Notes: generated by a model not told the origin, from the sequence alone. DNA of 64,000 nt from Pyramidobacter porci (GCF_009695745.1 NZ_VUNH01000003.1:186001-250000), one strand, 5' to 3'; positions 7,851 to 17,670 are shown, counted from the stretch's first letter. Program-made: numbers and translations.

Positions 7851-9224
7851 GTGCGCGACAAAAAACGTGACATGACTCGGGGCGTCATATGGAAAAATCT
7901 GCTGATCTTCTTTCTGCCGATTCTGGCCGGAAATTTCTTTCAGCAGTTTTACACGACCGCGGACGCGGTGATCGTCGGGCAGTTCGTCGGGAAAAACGGT
8001 TTGGCGGCCGTGGACTCCGTTTACAGTCTGCTGAAGTTGCCGGTCAATTTTTTCGTGGGACTGTCCGGCGGGGCGGCCATCATCGTCTCGCAGCTTTTTG
8101 GCGCTGGGAAAAGACGGGAACTCCTCGACGCCGTCCATACGGTCGTCGCCTTCGGCCTTGCCGGCGGGGCGGTCCTTTCTGTCCTTGGCGTGGCGACGGC
8201 GCCCGTCTGCCTGCGGTGGCTGGACGTTCCCGAGGATATCTTTCCTTCGGCGCTGTCGTATGTGCGCATTTACTATGCGGGGTTCGTTTTTTCCATGCTC
8301 TACAATATCGGAGCCGGGGTCCTGCGGGCGGTCGGAAACTCCCAAACGCCTTTTTGCGTGCTCGTCGTTTCCGGCGGCGTCAACGTCGTTCTGGATCTGC
8401 TCTTCGTTGGGCTGTTTCGTTGGGGCGTCTCGGGCGCCGCGCTGGCGACCGCCGCGGCGCAGATGCTCAGCGCGCTGCTGGCGCTGAACGCTCTGAACGA
8501 AAAAAACGGCGTCGAGGGCTTTTCCGTCCGGCGGGCGCGTTTTCACCGTCCGGCGCTGAGAGCCATCGTTTGTCTGGGACTTCCCGTAGGACTGCAGTCG
8601 TCGCTTTATCCCGTCGCCAACATGATGATTCAAGGCGCCGTCAATAGGACCGGAACGAACAACATCGCCGCCTGGGCGCTGTGCGGGAAGCTGGATTTTA
8701 TGATCTGGCTGGCGGCGGACTCTCTGGCGGCGGCGATATCGACTTTCGTCGCCCAAAATTACGGCGCAGGGCAGTTCGCGAGGTCCCGACGCGGCGTCCT
8801 CGTCGGGACGGGAATGACGGCCAGCCTCGTCGCTGCGCTGGGCGCGGCGCTGTATCTCTGGAACGAGCCGCTGGGCAGGCTGTTCGTCAATCCGTCCGAT
8901 CACGACGTGATCCCGATCATGGCGCAGCTGATGCGATTTTTGTCGCCGCTTTACTTTGTTTATGTGTTCGGCGAAGCGTTTTCAGCGGCCATCCGCGGCG
9001 CGGGGGAGACGTTGCGACCGATGCTGCTCACTCTCATCGCTACCTGCACTTCGCGCGTGCTCTGGATCCTGTTCGTGGTTCCTCGAAGCCGCGGGCTGAT
9101 CACGATCGTCGCGAGTTATCCCGTGTCGTGGGCGCTGACGGCCGTTTCATTCGCGGTCTATTATCGGATTTTCGCGGGAAAACGTTTGATGAATCCTGCG
9201 GAAGAAGCGACAGGATCATATTGA
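7851..9224 (+). CDS. MATE-family multidrug/cation efflux protein
   Basis: A 457-residue polytopic inner-membrane protein of the MatE (DinF/NorM-like) family, expected to have twelve helices in two homologous six-helix halves. It opens with the typical first helix NLLIFFLPILAGNFFQQFYTTADAVIVGQFVG. FVAQNYGAGQ, a repeat-2 signature, occurs about residue 300. MATE proteins export cationic compounds in exchange for Na+ or H+; the substrate here is unknown. The GTG at 7851 was chosen because GGGGAGGAAC stands just before it; the ATG at 7872 is the alternative. It ends at a shared terminator facing the dpp operon. Confidence 0.9.
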   Translation: MRDKKRDMTRGVIWKNLLIFFLPILAGNFFQQFYTTADAVIVGQFVGKNGLAAVDSVYSLLKLPVNFFVGLSGGAAIIVSQLFGAGKRRELLDAVHTVVAFGLAGGAVLSVLGVATAPVCLRWLDVPEDIFPSALSYVRIYYAGFVFSMLYNIGAGVLRAVGNSQTPFCVLVVSGGVNVVLDLLFVGLFRWGVSGAALATAAAQMLSALLALNALNEKNGVEGFSVRRARFHRPALRAIVCLGLPVGLQSSLYPVANMMIQGAVNRTGTNNIAAWALCGKLDFMIWLAADSLAAAISTFVAQNYGAGQFARSRRGVLVGTGMTASLVAALGAALYLWNEPLGRLFVNPSDHDVIPIMAQLMRFLSPLYFVYVFGEAFSAAIRGAGETLRPMLLTLIATCTSRVLWILFVVPRSRGLITIVASYPVSWALTAVSFAVYYRIFAGKRLMNPAEEATGSY

Positions 9225-9260
9225 CGATCTTTCACAGGACAAGCGCTGTGGTGAAGCGAC

Positions 9261-9306
9261 AAAGACAAAAAGGAGCGGGGCCTGAGCCCCGCTCCTTTTT
9301 GTCTTT
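9261..9306. terminator. bidirectional terminator between the MATE gene and dppA
   Basis: A near-perfect 21-bp stem (AAAGACAAAAAGGAGCGGGGC and its complement) with a 4-base loop. The A and T runs allow it to stop both converging transcripts. Confidence 0.93.
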
Positions 9307-9314
9307 AAAACTCT

Positions 9315-10904
9315 TCACTTGACGATCTCGACGCCGCGGAAGAAGTCCCAGTTGCGGGGCGAGATGTACATGCCCTTGACGCGCTCGCTGACCATGTAGG
9401 GGGTGGAGTAATAGTTGATGGGCAGCACGGGCAGATCCTGCATGAGGATGTCCTCGGCCTTGAGCAGATAGCCGATGCGCTTGGCGTGGTCCATTTCGCT
9501 GCGGGCCGCCACGACGAGCTTGTCGTATTCGGGGTTGTTGTAGCCGGTGACGTTCTCGGGCGAGTCGGAAACGAGGATGTCCATCAGACTGGCGGGATCG
9601 AAAAAGTCGACGAGGTAGGCGTGGCGCGCGATCTGGTAGTTCTTCTGGAAGCGGGTGTTGATGAAGACTTTCCACTCCTCGTTGTACAGTTCGACTTCGA
9701 TGCCGAGGTTCCTCTTCCACATGGCCTGAAGGGCTTCGGCGATGTTTTTGTTGCCTTCGTTGGTGTTGTACTTGTACGTCACCTTGGGGAAACCCTTGCC
9801 GTCGGGATAGCCGGCCTCGGCCAGCAGCTTGCGCGCCTCTTCGGGCTGAGCGCGGTTGCTGAAGTAGGATTTGCCGGCGGAGCGGAAGTCCTTGCCGTCT
9901 TCCGGTCCGGGCAGGCCGTAGGGGATGTAGGCGTTGGCCGGAGCCTGACCGGCCATGGTCACCTTGTCGACGATGCCCTGACGGTCGACGGCCAGCGCAA
10001 AGGCGCGGCGCACGAGCGGATTGTCGAACGGCGGCTGCGTGACGTTGAAGACGCTGAAGCTGACTCCGAGCGTGTTGACGGTCTTGGCCTGGGCGCTCTT
10101 GAGCAGAACGGGGATCTGCATGGAAGGCAGACGCTTGGTGAAGTCGATCTTGCCGCCCTTGAAGGCCGCGAGCGCGGTGTTGGGGTCGGTGATCATGACG
10201 ACGCGGACCTTGTCGATCTTGACGTTCTCGGCATCCCAGTAGTGGGGATTTTTGACGAGCGTCATCTCGGCGTTGTGCTTCCACTCGGTAAGGTAGAAGG
10301 GGCCGTTGCAGAGGATCGTGTCGGGCGAGGTCGTCCAGTCGCGGGGATGGGCTTCGACGACTTCGGGCTTGGCGGGGAAGAAGATGTGATAGGACAGGTG
10401 GTCGAGCATCAGCGGGTTCTGATAGGCGAGCTTCAGCTCGAGGGTGGTGTTGTCGACGGCCCTGATGCCGACGTCCTCGGCCTTGCACTTGCCGTTGTAG
10501 AAGTTTTCGGCGTTGACGATGGGGAAGCCGAGGAAGGCATAGGGCGAAGCGACGTTGGGATCGACGACGCGCAGCAGGCCGTAGCGGAAGTGTTCGGCCG
10601 TCAGCGGCGTGCCGTCGTGCCATTTGAGGCCGTCGCGGAGGTGGAACGTCCAGGTCAGGCCGTCTTCGGAAACGTCCCAGCTCTTGGCCAGCCCCGGCTC
10701 GGGTTTGTCCTCGAGGGACACGCGCACCAGACCTTCGAAGAGGTTGTAGATGACGGTGGAGCCGTCGGTGGCGTTGTTCAGCACCGGGTCGATCGTTCTC
10801 GGTTCGACGCCGAGGTTGTAGACGAAGACCTTCTCCGCCGCGCACGCGCTCGCGCACAAAGCAAGCGCCGCGGCTGCTGCCAAAATCCAACTGCGTTTTC
10901 TCAT
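9315..10904 (-). CDS. dppA: dipeptide/oligopeptide ABC transporter, substrate-binding protein
   Basis: A periplasmic SBP_bac_5-family solute receptor of 529 residues that delivers peptides to the DppBCDF importer. The N-terminus MRKRSWILAAAAALALCASACAA is a signal peptide; the cysteines before the mature start leave a lipoprotein possible. Family blocks LRDGLKWHDGTPLTA and PLVRRAFALAVDRQGI are present. The start is set by TAAGGAGG seven bases before the ATG at 10904; an open frame continues upstream but is not protein-like. It is the last gene of the minus-strand operon, 52 bases after dppF, with a strong terminator behind it. Confidence 0.95.
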   Translation of the reverse strand: MRKRSWILAAAAALALCASACAAEKVFVYNLGVEPRTIDPVLNNATDGSTVIYNLFEGLVRVSLEDKPEPGLAKSWDVSEDGLTWTFHLRDGLKWHDGTPLTAEHFRYGLLRVVDPNVASPYAFLGFPIVNAENFYNGKCKAEDVGIRAVDNTTLELKLAYQNPLMLDHLSYHIFFPAKPEVVEAHPRDWTTSPDTILCNGPFYLTEWKHNAEMTLVKNPHYWDAENVKIDKVRVVMITDPNTALAAFKGGKIDFTKRLPSMQIPVLLKSAQAKTVNTLGVSFSVFNVTQPPFDNPLVRRAFALAVDRQGIVDKVTMAGQAPANAYIPYGLPGPEDGKDFRSAGKSYFSNRAQPEEARKLLAEAGYPDGKGFPKVTYKYNTNEGNKNIAEALQAMWKRNLGIEVELYNEEWKVFINTRFQKNYQIARHAYLVDFFDPASLMDILVSDSPENVTGYNNPEYDKLVVAARSEMDHAKRIGYLLKAEDILMQDLPVLPINYYSTPYMVSERVKGMYISPRNWDFFRGVEIVK

Positions 10905-10956
10905 GACTGAATCCTCCTTACGTATAATGACGCGCACGAAAGGTGCACGGTGAAGC

Positions 10957-11913
10957 CTAGTTGTTCGCCAGCCAGCAGGCGCACTGATGTTCGCCGCCGG
11001 CGAGTTGCGGCGCTTCGACGCCGCAGCGGTCAAACGCCCGCGGGCAGCGGGTGTGGAACTTGCAGCCCGAAGGCGGATCGATCGGGCTGGGCACTTCGCC
11101 GACAAGCTGGATGCGCTTTCTCGCGTCGGACTTGTCGGGGTCGGGAACGGGAATGGCCGACAGCAGAGACTGCGTGTAAGGATGAAGCGGATTGGTGTAA
11201 AGCTCGTTGCTCCCCGCCACTTCGACGATGTTGCCGAGGTACATGACGGCGACGCGGTCGCTGATGTGCTTGACCATCGACAGATCGTGGGCGATAAACA
11301 GATACGTCAGCCCCAGATCGTGCTGTAAGTCTTCGAGCGTGTTGACGATCTGCGCCTGGATGGACACGTCCAGCGCCGAGATCGGCTCGTCGCAGATGAT
11401 GCATTCCGGCTCGACGGCCAGCGCGCGGGCGATGCCGATGCGCTGGCGCTGCCCGCCGGAGAACTCGTGCGGGTAGCGGTTGGCGTGCTCACTGTTGAGC
11501 CCGACGATGGAAAGCAGGCGGCGCATGCGGTCGATGCGTTCGTCCCGCGGCACGCCGTGGATCACCATCGGCTCGATGACGATGTCGCCGACGGTCATGC
11601 GCGGATTGAGCGAGGCGTACGGATCTTGGAAGATCATCTGCAGTTCCTTGCGGTAGGGGATCATTTCCTTCTGCGAAAGGTTTGCCAGCTCGTGCCCTTT
11701 CCACCTCACGCTGCCCGAGGTGACGTCATACAGCCTGATGATCGTGCGTCCAGTGGTGGTTTTGCCGCAGCCGGACTCGCCGACCAGGCCGAGCGTTTCG
11801 CCGCGGCGGATGCTGAATGACACGCCGTCGACGGAGCGCACGACGCCCTTTGGCACGTTGAAGTGCTTGACCAGATCCGTGACTTCGAGAAGGATTTCCT
11901 GGTTGCCGGTCAT
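10957..11913 (-). CDS. dppF: peptide ABC transporter ATP-binding protein (DppF/OppF)
   Basis: A 318-residue ATPase that energises peptide import at the inner membrane. Walker [10 protein letters not shown] is at residues 45-53, the Q-loop follows IFQDPY, the ABC signature is SGGQRQRIG, and Walker B/D-loop is [12 protein letters not shown]. The oligopeptide-type C-terminal extension has HPYTQSL and a cysteine cluster (CKFHTRCP). It overlaps dppD by 4 bases. It pairs with DppD as a heterodimer in this transporter class. Confidence 0.95.
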   Translation of the reverse strand: MTGNQEILLEVTDLVKHFNVPKGVVRSVDGVSFSIRRGETLGLVGESGCGKTTTGRTIIRLYDVTSGSVRWKGHELANLSQKEMIPYRKELQMIFQDPYASLNPRMTVGDIVIEPMVIHGVPRDERIDRMRRLLSIVGLNSEHANRYPHEFSGGQRQRIGIARALAVEPECIICDEPISALDVSIQAQIVNTLEDLQHDLGLTYLFIAHDLSMVKHISDRVAVMYLGNIVEVAGSNELYTNPLHPYTQSLLSAIPVPDPDKSDARKRIQLVGEVPSPIDPPSGCKFHTRCPRAFDRCGVEAPQLAGGEHQCACWLANN

Positions 11914-12902
11914 CGCGCATCACCTCCGTGGGGCGCGCGCTGAAGCCAGCACGCGGCTGAATGGCCTTCCTCGACGAACTGCGTTTCGGGCGGATACTGC
12001 AGGCAGACGCGCATCGCCTTGGGACAGCGCAGCGCGTACGGACAGCCCTTGGGCGGGTTGAGCAGATCGGGCGGCTGCCCCTTGATGGGGATCAGACGTT
12101 CCTTGGTGAGGTTGTCGGGATTGGGCACCGACTTGAGCAGCCCCTGCGTGTAAGGATGCGCCGGGCGATAGAAAATGTCGCGCCGCGTCCCTTCCTCGAC
12201 GACATGCCCGCTGTACATGACGGCGACGCGGTCGGCCATGCCGGCGATGACGCCGAGATCGTGCGTGATGAGGATGATGGCGGTGTTCCATTTTTTCTGC
12301 AGATCTTTCATCAGTTCGAGGATCTGCGCCTGCACGGTGACGTCGAGCGCCGTCGTCGGTTCGTCGGCGATGAGCAGGTCGGGATTGCAGGCCAGCGCCA
12401 TGGCGATCATCAGGCGCTGGCGCTGCCCGCCGGAGAACTGGTGCGGATATTGGCCGATGCGCTCTTCGGCCGGCTCAATGCCGACGTCGTGAAGCAGTTC
12501 GATCACGCGCTTTTTCGCCTCGGCCTTGGTCATGTGCTTATGGCGGATGAGCGGTTCGCACAGCTGGTACGAGACGGACAGCACCGGATTGAGGCTGGTC
12601 ATCGGGTCCTGAAAGATCATGGAGATCTTGTTGGCGCGGATGTCCGACATCTGTTTGTAGTTCATCGTCGTCAGTTCCTGCCCCTCGAAGTTGACCGAAC
12701 CGCCGACGACTTTTCCCGAAGGACCGAGCAGATGCAGCATCGACAGCATCGTCACGGACTTGCCGCTGCCCGATTCGCCGACGATGCCCAGCACTTCGCC
12801 CTTGCTGAGCTTCAGCGAGACGCCGCCGACGGCCTTGACCTCGCCGACCGGGGTAAAGAAAGAGGTGTGCAGGTCGCTGATCGTGAGAATGTTTTCCGAC
12901 AT
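11910..12902 (-). CDS. dppD: peptide ABC transporter ATP-binding protein (DppD/OppD)
   Basis: A 330-residue ATPase partner of DppF. It shows Walker [10 protein letters not shown] (about residues 41-49), the Q-loop in [15 protein letters not shown] signature SGGQRQRLM, Walker [13 protein letters not shown] and the switch histidine in ITHDLG. The C-terminal oligopeptide/dipeptide domain ([12 protein letters not shown] and [14 protein letters not shown]) is present; in some homologues these cysteines hold an Fe-S cluster. It is 22 bases after dppC and overlaps dppF. Confidence 0.95.
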   Translation of the reverse strand: MSENILTISDLHTSFFTPVGEVKAVGGVSLKLSKGEVLGIVGESGSGKSVTMLSMLHLLGPSGKVVGGSVNFEGQELTTMNYKQMSDIRANKISMIFQDPMTSLNPVLSVSYQLCEPLIRHKHMTKAEAKKRVIELLHDVGIEPAEERIGQYPHQFSGGQRQRLMIAMALACNPDLLIADEPTTALDVTVQAQILELMKDLQKKWNTAIILITHDLGVIAGMADRVAVMYSGHVVEEGTRRDIFYRPAHPYTQGLLKSVPNPDNLTKERLIPIKGQPPDLLNPPKGCPYALRCPKAMRVCLQYPPETQFVEEGHSAACWLQRAPHGGDAR

Positions 12903-12924
12903 GAAAATCTTCCCCCCTCTTTGC

Positions 12925-13887
12925 CTACTTGCGCAGCCGCGGATCGAGCGCGTCCCTCAGACCGTCGCCGAAGAAGTTGAACGCGAGGATCGTCAGCGAG
13001 ATCGCCATGGCGGGGAAGAACAGCTGGTAGGGATAGACCATCAGCGCGTTCATCGCGTCGCTGCTGAGCACGCCCCACGAAGCCATCGGCGCGCTGACGC
13101 CGAGGCCGACGAAACTCAGGAACGCTTCGGCGAAAATCGCCTGCGGGATGCAGAACGTCAGCGTGACGAGGATCGGTCCCATGGCGTTGGGAATCAGGTG
13201 CCGCAGCAGCATGCGCGCCGGCGAAGCGCCGATGACGCGCGCCGCGAGCACGAACTCCTCGTTTTTGACGCGCATGACCTCGGCGCGGACAATGCGCGCC
13301 ATGTTGGTCCAGTAGTTGATGCCCAGCGTGATGAAAATGCTCTTCAGCCCCGGACCGACCACGACCATCAACAGAATGACGTAGATCATCGTCGGCACGC
13401 TGCGGATCGTGTCGACGATGCGCATCATCACGTCGTCGGTGCGTCCGCCGACGAAGCCGGAGATGCTGCCGTAGATCACGCCGATCGTCAGGTTGATCAG
13501 GCTGGCCATCAGGCCGACGGCCAGCGAGATGCGCGCGCCGTACATGACGCGCACGAACATGTCGCGGCCGAACATGTCGGTGCCGAACGGATGCGCCCAC
13601 GAGGGAAACTCGTTGGAGATGAGGAAATCCTGTTCGTCGTAGGCGTAGGGCGACAGCAGCGGCCCGAAGATCGCCATCAGGAAGATGCAGACGATCAGGA
13701 ACAGGCCGAACATCGCCAGCTTGTCGCGTTTGAGGCGCTGCCAGGCGTCCTGCCAGTACGTCTGGCTGGGGCGGATGAACTCCGCCTTGTTTTTCTCTTC
13801 CGCGCCGACGAACTCGAACAGCGACGCGTCGTTCAGATCGGGCAGGCGGAGCGGGCGCGCTTCCGCGGAAGTTTTTTCAGTCATCAT
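12925..13887 (-). CDS. dppC: peptide ABC transporter permease (DppC/OppC)
   Basis: A 320-residue inner-membrane permease. An N-terminal cytoplasmic stretch with the OppC N-domain (WQDAWQRLKRDKLAMFGLF, about residues 45-63) precedes the first membrane helix. The FGTDMFGRDMFVRVMYGARISL periplasmic/loop region and the EAA coupling-loop motif (AARVIGASPARMLLRHLIPN) are clear. It forms the translocation pore with DppB. It lies 9 bases after dppB. Confidence 0.95.
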   Translation of the reverse strand: MMTEKTSAEARPLRLPDLNDASLFEFVGAEEKNKAEFIRPSQTYWQDAWQRLKRDKLAMFGLFLIVCIFLMAIFGPLLSPYAYDEQDFLISNEFPSWAHPFGTDMFGRDMFVRVMYGARISLAVGLMASLINLTIGVIYGSISGFVGGRTDDVMMRIVDTIRSVPTMIYVILLMVVVGPGLKSIFITLGINYWTNMARIVRAEVMRVKNEEFVLAARVIGASPARMLLRHLIPNAMGPILVTLTFCIPQAIFAEAFLSFVGLGVSAPMASWGVLSSDAMNALMVYPYQLFFPAMAISLTILAFNFFGDGLRDALDPRLRK

Positions 13888-13896
13888 GCGTCCCCC

Positions 13897-14817
13897 CTAT
13901 TTGGCCAGCTTGATGCGCGGATCGATAAAGCCGAGGCAGATATCGACGAGCAGATTCATGAACACCAGCAAGGCGCTGAAGAAGATCGTCACGCCCATGA
14001 TCGTCGTGTAGTCGCGGTTCTGGATGCTCGTCACGAAAAACAGCCCCAGCCCGGGAATGCCGAACACCTGCTCGACGACGAAGCTGCCCGTGAGGATGCC
14101 TGCGATCAGCGGCCCCAGATAGGTGACGACGGGGATGATCGCGTTGCGCAGCGCGTGGATGTACACGACCGTGCGCTCGCGCAGCCCTTTGGAATAGGCG
14201 GTGCGGATGTAATCCTGCTGGATCACTTCGAGCATGCTGGAGCGCGTCAGGCGCGAGATGAACGCCGCCGGATAGCCCGCCAGCGTGATTGCCGGCAGGA
14301 TCGACGTCGGCAGACCTTCCCAGAAACCGACGGTGACGATCCCCCAGCGGTAGGCGAAGAAATAGACCATCAGCGTGGCGATCACGTAGTTCGGTATCGT
14401 GATCCCCAGCGTGGCCAGCACCATGGCCGTCTTGTCCTGCCATCGCCCTCGCCGCAGCGCCGAAATGATGCCCGCGGGGATGCCGACGATCAGCGAGAGC
14501 AAAATCGCCAGCGAGCCGACCAACGCGGAGGCGGGGAACGAACCGGAAATCAGCTGGTTGACCGTCATGCCCTCGTAGCGGTAAGAAGGGCCGAAATCGA
14601 AGTGGACCGCGTTCCACAGATAATGCCCGTACTGTTTCCAGAGCGGGTCGTTCATGTGGTAGCGTTCCAGAATTTTCTCCATGATCTCCGGCGGGATCAC
14701 CTTTTCGTCGGTGAACGGCCCCCCCGGAATGGCCCGCATCAGAAAAAACGTCAGCGTGATGATCACGAACAGCGTCAGCAAACTCGTGGATATTCTTTGC
14801 AGCACGTACTTCAGCAT
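13897..14817 (-). CDS. dppB: peptide ABC transporter permease (DppB/OppB)
   Basis: A 306-residue inner-membrane permease and first gene of the operon. It opens with MLKYVLQRISTSLLTLFVII, the classic DppB start. It carries the EAA loop (YIRTAYSKGLRERTVVYIHA) and ends with LGFIDPRIKL. The ATG at 14817 has GGGGGG eight bases ahead; a GTG 60 bases upstream would add a non-conserved arginine-rich leader. The intergenic region before it is AT-rich, with a 16-bp palindrome that may be an operator. Confidence 0.94.
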   Translation of the reverse strand: MLKYVLQRISTSLLTLFVIITLTFFLMRAIPGGPFTDEKVIPPEIMEKILERYHMNDPLWKQYGHYLWNAVHFDFGPSYRYEGMTVNQLISGSFPASALVGSLAILLSLIVGIPAGIISALRRGRWQDKTAMVLATLGITIPNYVIATLMVYFFAYRWGIVTVGFWEGLPTSILPAITLAGYPAAFISRLTRSSMLEVIQQDYIRTAYSKGLRERTVVYIHALRNAIIPVVTYLGPLIAGILTGSFVVEQVFGIPGLGLFFVTSIQNRDYTTIMGVTIFFSALLVFMNLLVDICLGFIDPRIKLAK

Positions 14818-14913
14818 ACGACAAGCCCCCCTGTATGTTCTCGAAAAAATCGCCTGGCGCGATTTCTTAATAACCACACGTTTTATCAGAATTTATATAA
14901 GAAAACAATCTAA

Positions 14914-14929
14914 AAGATAAATTTATCTT
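14914..14929. promoter_or_regulatory. 16-bp perfect palindrome upstream of the dpp operon
   Basis: AAGATAAATTTATCTT is a perfect dyad in the AT-rich leader about 100 bases before dppB. A TATATAAAT-like -10 lies between it and dppB on the minus strand. The position fits an operator near the promoter. No cognate regulator is identified. The remainder of 14818-15094 shows no gene. Confidence 0.4.
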
Positions 14930-15094
14930 AGCATGAAGTTCGAGGCTTGGAAAGTTCATTCTGCATGGTCAATAAAGAAAATAATCGCTGAATGTCGGAC
15001 ATATTGCCGGGATTTGTCGTTTGATCCGGCGGAAAACCTAGCAAAATCATCGGGCGAAGCGGTTCATCACAAGACGAAGAAAATATCGCCGACG

Positions 15095-15142
15095 AAAAAA
15101 GAGGGACGGAAAACGCGCCGCTCGCGTTTCCCGCCCCTCTTT
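15095..15142 (-). terminator. intrinsic terminator after the aminotransferase gene
   Basis: On the minus strand, a 20-bp stem with two G-U-type mismatches (AAAGAGGGGCGGGAAACGCG with its partner) is followed by six T. Confidence 0.85.
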
Positions 15143-15183
15143 GTGCTATTGTTCGCTCAGTTCCCTTTCATTGGCCACGAATT

Positions 15184-16413
15184 TCAGTTTTTCGCGGCGG
15201 TCTCGTTTTTGCGGTAGCGGTCCATGACGGCCAGCAGGCGCTTCATGGCGGCGACGGCCTTGTCGTGGTCCTGCGAGAAGTTGATGCGGAACTGGTGCAG
15301 GAACTGGGGGCCGAACTCGGTGCCGGGGGTGACGATCACGTCCGCCAGCTCGCGCACGACGCGGATGAAGGCGTGCAGGCTGACGTCGAGTTCGGGAATG
15401 GTCACGAAGAGATAGCTGCCGCCGTCGGTCGCCCGGGCGGAAACGCCCTTCGCCGCGGCAAGAACCTTCATGATGTCGTCGCGGATGCGCCGGTGTTCGG
15501 CGACGCGGGCGTCCATCCAGCCGGCCGGCTCGTTGAACCACGTGGAGAACACGGCCTGGTTGTAGCCGGGGCAGCGCAGGGCCATGATGGCCTGAAGCTT
15601 TTCCATGCGCTCGATCACGTCGGCGCTGCCGAACGCCGCGCCAAGGCGAAAGCCGCTGAGCGACTCGGTTTTGGAGGGGCCGATGATGGTGATCAGGTTG
15701 CCGGGAACTTCTTTTTGAGCGGCCAGATGGGTGTACTTCACGCCCGGGTAGACCTGGCGGCTGTAAAGCTCGTCGACGATCAGCGCGGCGCCGTATTTTT
15801 TCGCCAGCGCGGCGATGGCGCAGATTTCCTCGCAGGAATAGACGCAGCCCACGGGATTGTTGGGGTTGGAGAAAAGGAACAGTTTCGCGCCGTCCTGAAA
15901 CGCTTTTTCCAGCGCGGCGAGGTCGAGGCCGGCCTTGCCGGAAACGTCCGCGTAATCCATCTGAACGGGGATCAGCTCGCCGCCGAAGAACTCGACCATC
16001 TTGCGGTTGGCGAAGTAGTCGGGCTCGACGATGGCGACTTTGTCGCCGGGCATTACGTTCGCGCCCATGGCGAGGAACAGGGCGCCCTGCGTGCCGGGCG
16101 TGAGGATCAGATTCTGCGCCGGATCGATCTTCGCGCCGTTGAAGGCCGAAAGCTTTTCCGCCACGTGTTCGAGCACGGTCCTGCGGCCGCGGTACGGCGT
16201 GTAAGCCTGAGCGCCGCCCTCGAAGAAGCCGTGGGAAAACGCTTCGAAACTGCCGGGCGTAGGCAGGTGGGCGTCGACGTCGCCGTGAGAGAAGTCGACG
16301 CGCGGGCCTGCCAGCTTTTCGCCGCGCAGGTCGAGCTGTTCTGACTTCTGCAGGCTTTCCTGGCCGGGCGCGTTGTCGATGCCGAGCATGGCAAACTTTT
16401 CAACGATATTCAT
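15184..16413 (-). CDS. class I/II pyridoxal-phosphate aminotransferase
   Basis: A 409-residue fold-type-I aminotransferase. The PLP-binding lysine lies in GPSKTESLSGFRLGA (about residues 246-260). SNPNNPVG supplies the substrate/PLP-contacting asparagine, and the C-terminal arginine lies in the HQFRINFS block. The amino acid used cannot be deduced. The N-terminal stretch to about residue 40 is longer than in AspC-type enzymes. A LysR gene just upstream on the same strand, and the peptide importer downstream, suggest amino-acid catabolism. The start has GAAAGGCGG ahead. Confidence 0.88.
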   Translation of the reverse strand: MNIVEKFAMLGIDNAPGQESLQKSEQLDLRGEKLAGPRVDFSHGDVDAHLPTPGSFEAFSHGFFEGGAQAYTPYRGRRTVLEHVAEKLSAFNGAKIDPAQNLILTPGTQGALFLAMGANVMPGDKVAIVEPDYFANRKMVEFFGGELIPVQMDYADVSGKAGLDLAALEKAFQDGAKLFLFSNPNNPVGCVYSCEEICAIAALAKKYGAALIVDELYSRQVYPGVKYTHLAAQKEVPGNLITIIGPSKTESLSGFRLGAAFGSADVIERMEKLQAIMALRCPGYNQAVFSTWFNEPAGWMDARVAEHRRIRDDIMKVLAAAKGVSARATDGGSYLFVTIPELDVSLHAFIRVVRELADVIVTPGTEFGPQFLHQFRINFSQDHDKAVAAMKRLLAVMDRYRKNETAAKN

Positions 16414-16545
16414 GATAAATGCCGCCTTTCATCATAATGGTGCAGGATGGTGAAACAATTTGAGTTTATTCTAAATCAGCGCGGCGGAAAAAATCCAATA
16501 ACCAGTCGCGCATGGGAGTGTGTTCGGAATGGAATGGCCTGATGT

Positions 16546-17505
16546 TTAGCGGACTTCCGGGCAGCTTTTGAGATAGGCGACAAAACTCTTCTGCCGTTCG
16601 TTGGCGAGGGTCCGTTCGTTGAAGACTACCCGAATCTGCCGCTGCGTGTCGGAATGGTCGAGGCGGTACAGGCAGAGATCCGGCGAAAAGCCGGCGTAGC
16701 AGGGGATGGAGGCGCGGATGAAGGCCACGCCAAGCCCCGCTTCGGCCAGACGGTAGGCCGTGAGCAGCTGGTCCAGCTCCATCACGATCTGCGGCTCGAA
16801 GCCGGCGTCGTGACAGATTTTCAGCCCGCGGGCGCGGATGTCGTTGCCGGGCTTGAGGAACAGGAAGCGCTCGCCGGCGAAGACTCCGATCGACACGCAG
16901 GGAGCGTCCTCGTTGACCAGGCCGCCGTGGAAGTCGCTCTCGTCAAGAGCGAAATCCCGCAGGCGGGCGTTGATCGGATTGGCGCGCGGCGCCGCGAGGA
17001 CGATCGATTCGCTTTTGAGGGCAAAGGATTGCAGATCGGCCGGCATGTTTTCTTCGACCGTCAAGCCGAGGTCGAGCACGCCGGCGCGAAGCAGCTCGCG
17101 CAATTCGGCGTCGTTGGTCTCGATGAGCTTGGCGGAGAAGTCGGGGTGCTCCATCTGAAACGACGCCACGAGCGGGGGCAGCACGTAAGTGCAGAAGAAC
17201 GACGGCGCGCCAATGACGAGATCGGCCTTCTTTTGACGGCGCAGGCTTTCGCAGTATTTCTCGAGCTCGTGTCGCACCTGCTCGAGGCGGCGGAAGTACT
17301 CGATGAAGCGCTGTCCTTCGGGAGTGATGCGGAGCGGCGAAGAGCCGCGGTCGAAGATGGCGGCGCCGAGATTTTTTTCCACCTTGCGCACGATTTTGCT
17401 GAGCGCCGGCTGGGAGATATAGTTTTTCTCCGCGGCGCGCGTGAAGCTCAATTCCTCGCCGACGGCGAGGATCATGGCGATTTCCCGAAACTCGACCGGT
17501 TCCAT
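16546..17505 (-). CDS. LysR-family transcriptional regulator
   Basis: A 319-residue regulator. An N-terminal winged HTH (residues 5-63; SFTRAAEKNYISQPALSKIVRKVEKNLGA contains the recognition helix) is followed by a linker helix and a periplasmic-binding-like effector domain. It lies upstream of, and in the same direction as, the aminotransferase with a 132-base gap, and diverges from the U32 peptidase gene. LysR proteins usually regulate a neighbour, so either could be a target. The effector is unknown. Confidence 0.93.
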   Translation of the reverse strand: MEPVEFREIAMILAVGEELSFTRAAEKNYISQPALSKIVRKVEKNLGAAIFDRGSSPLRITPEGQRFIEYFRRLEQVRHELEKYCESLRRQKKADLVIGAPSFFCTYVLPPLVASFQMEHPDFSAKLIETNDAELRELLRAGVLDLGLTVEENMPADLQSFALKSESIVLAAPRANPINARLRDFALDESDFHGGLVNEDAPCVSIGVFAGERFLFLKPGNDIRARGLKICHDAGFEPQIVMELDQLLTAYRLAEAGLGVAFIRASIPCYAGFSPDLCLYRLDHSDTQRQIRVVFNERTLANERQKSFVAYLKSCPEVR

Positions 17506-17599
17506 TCTCCGAGGCTCCTTCCCGTTTCATGATCAGATTCAGTTTATCATGAAACGTCCGGCGCGGACGAAAAAGATTTCCGCGCGCCGCCGGCGCGAA

Positions 17600-17627
17600 T
17601 TTACTTTCCAGTGAAACGGAGTACAAT
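17600..17627 (+). promoter_or_regulatory. promoter of the U32 peptidase gene
   Basis: -35-like TTTACT at 17600-17605 and -10 TACAAT at 17622-17627, 16-bp spacing. The LysR gene diverges from this region. Confidence 0.6.
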
Positions 17628-17631
17628 ACAG

Positions 17632-17670
17632 AGACAGCGGCGTCATCCCGTCGGGACGGCGCCGCTGTCT
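17632..17670 (+). other. strong 5'-leader hairpin of the U32 peptidase mRNA
   Basis: A perfect 11-bp stem (17632-17642 with 17660-17670), with an inner CCCGTCGGG dyad, at the predicted transcript 5' end and with no T run. It could protect the mRNA 5' end or be regulatory. Confidence 0.45.

Noticed and set aside
12691-14913. Long plus-strand open frame opposite dppBC
   Set aside because: Asp/His/Arg-rich shadow of two clear permease genes.
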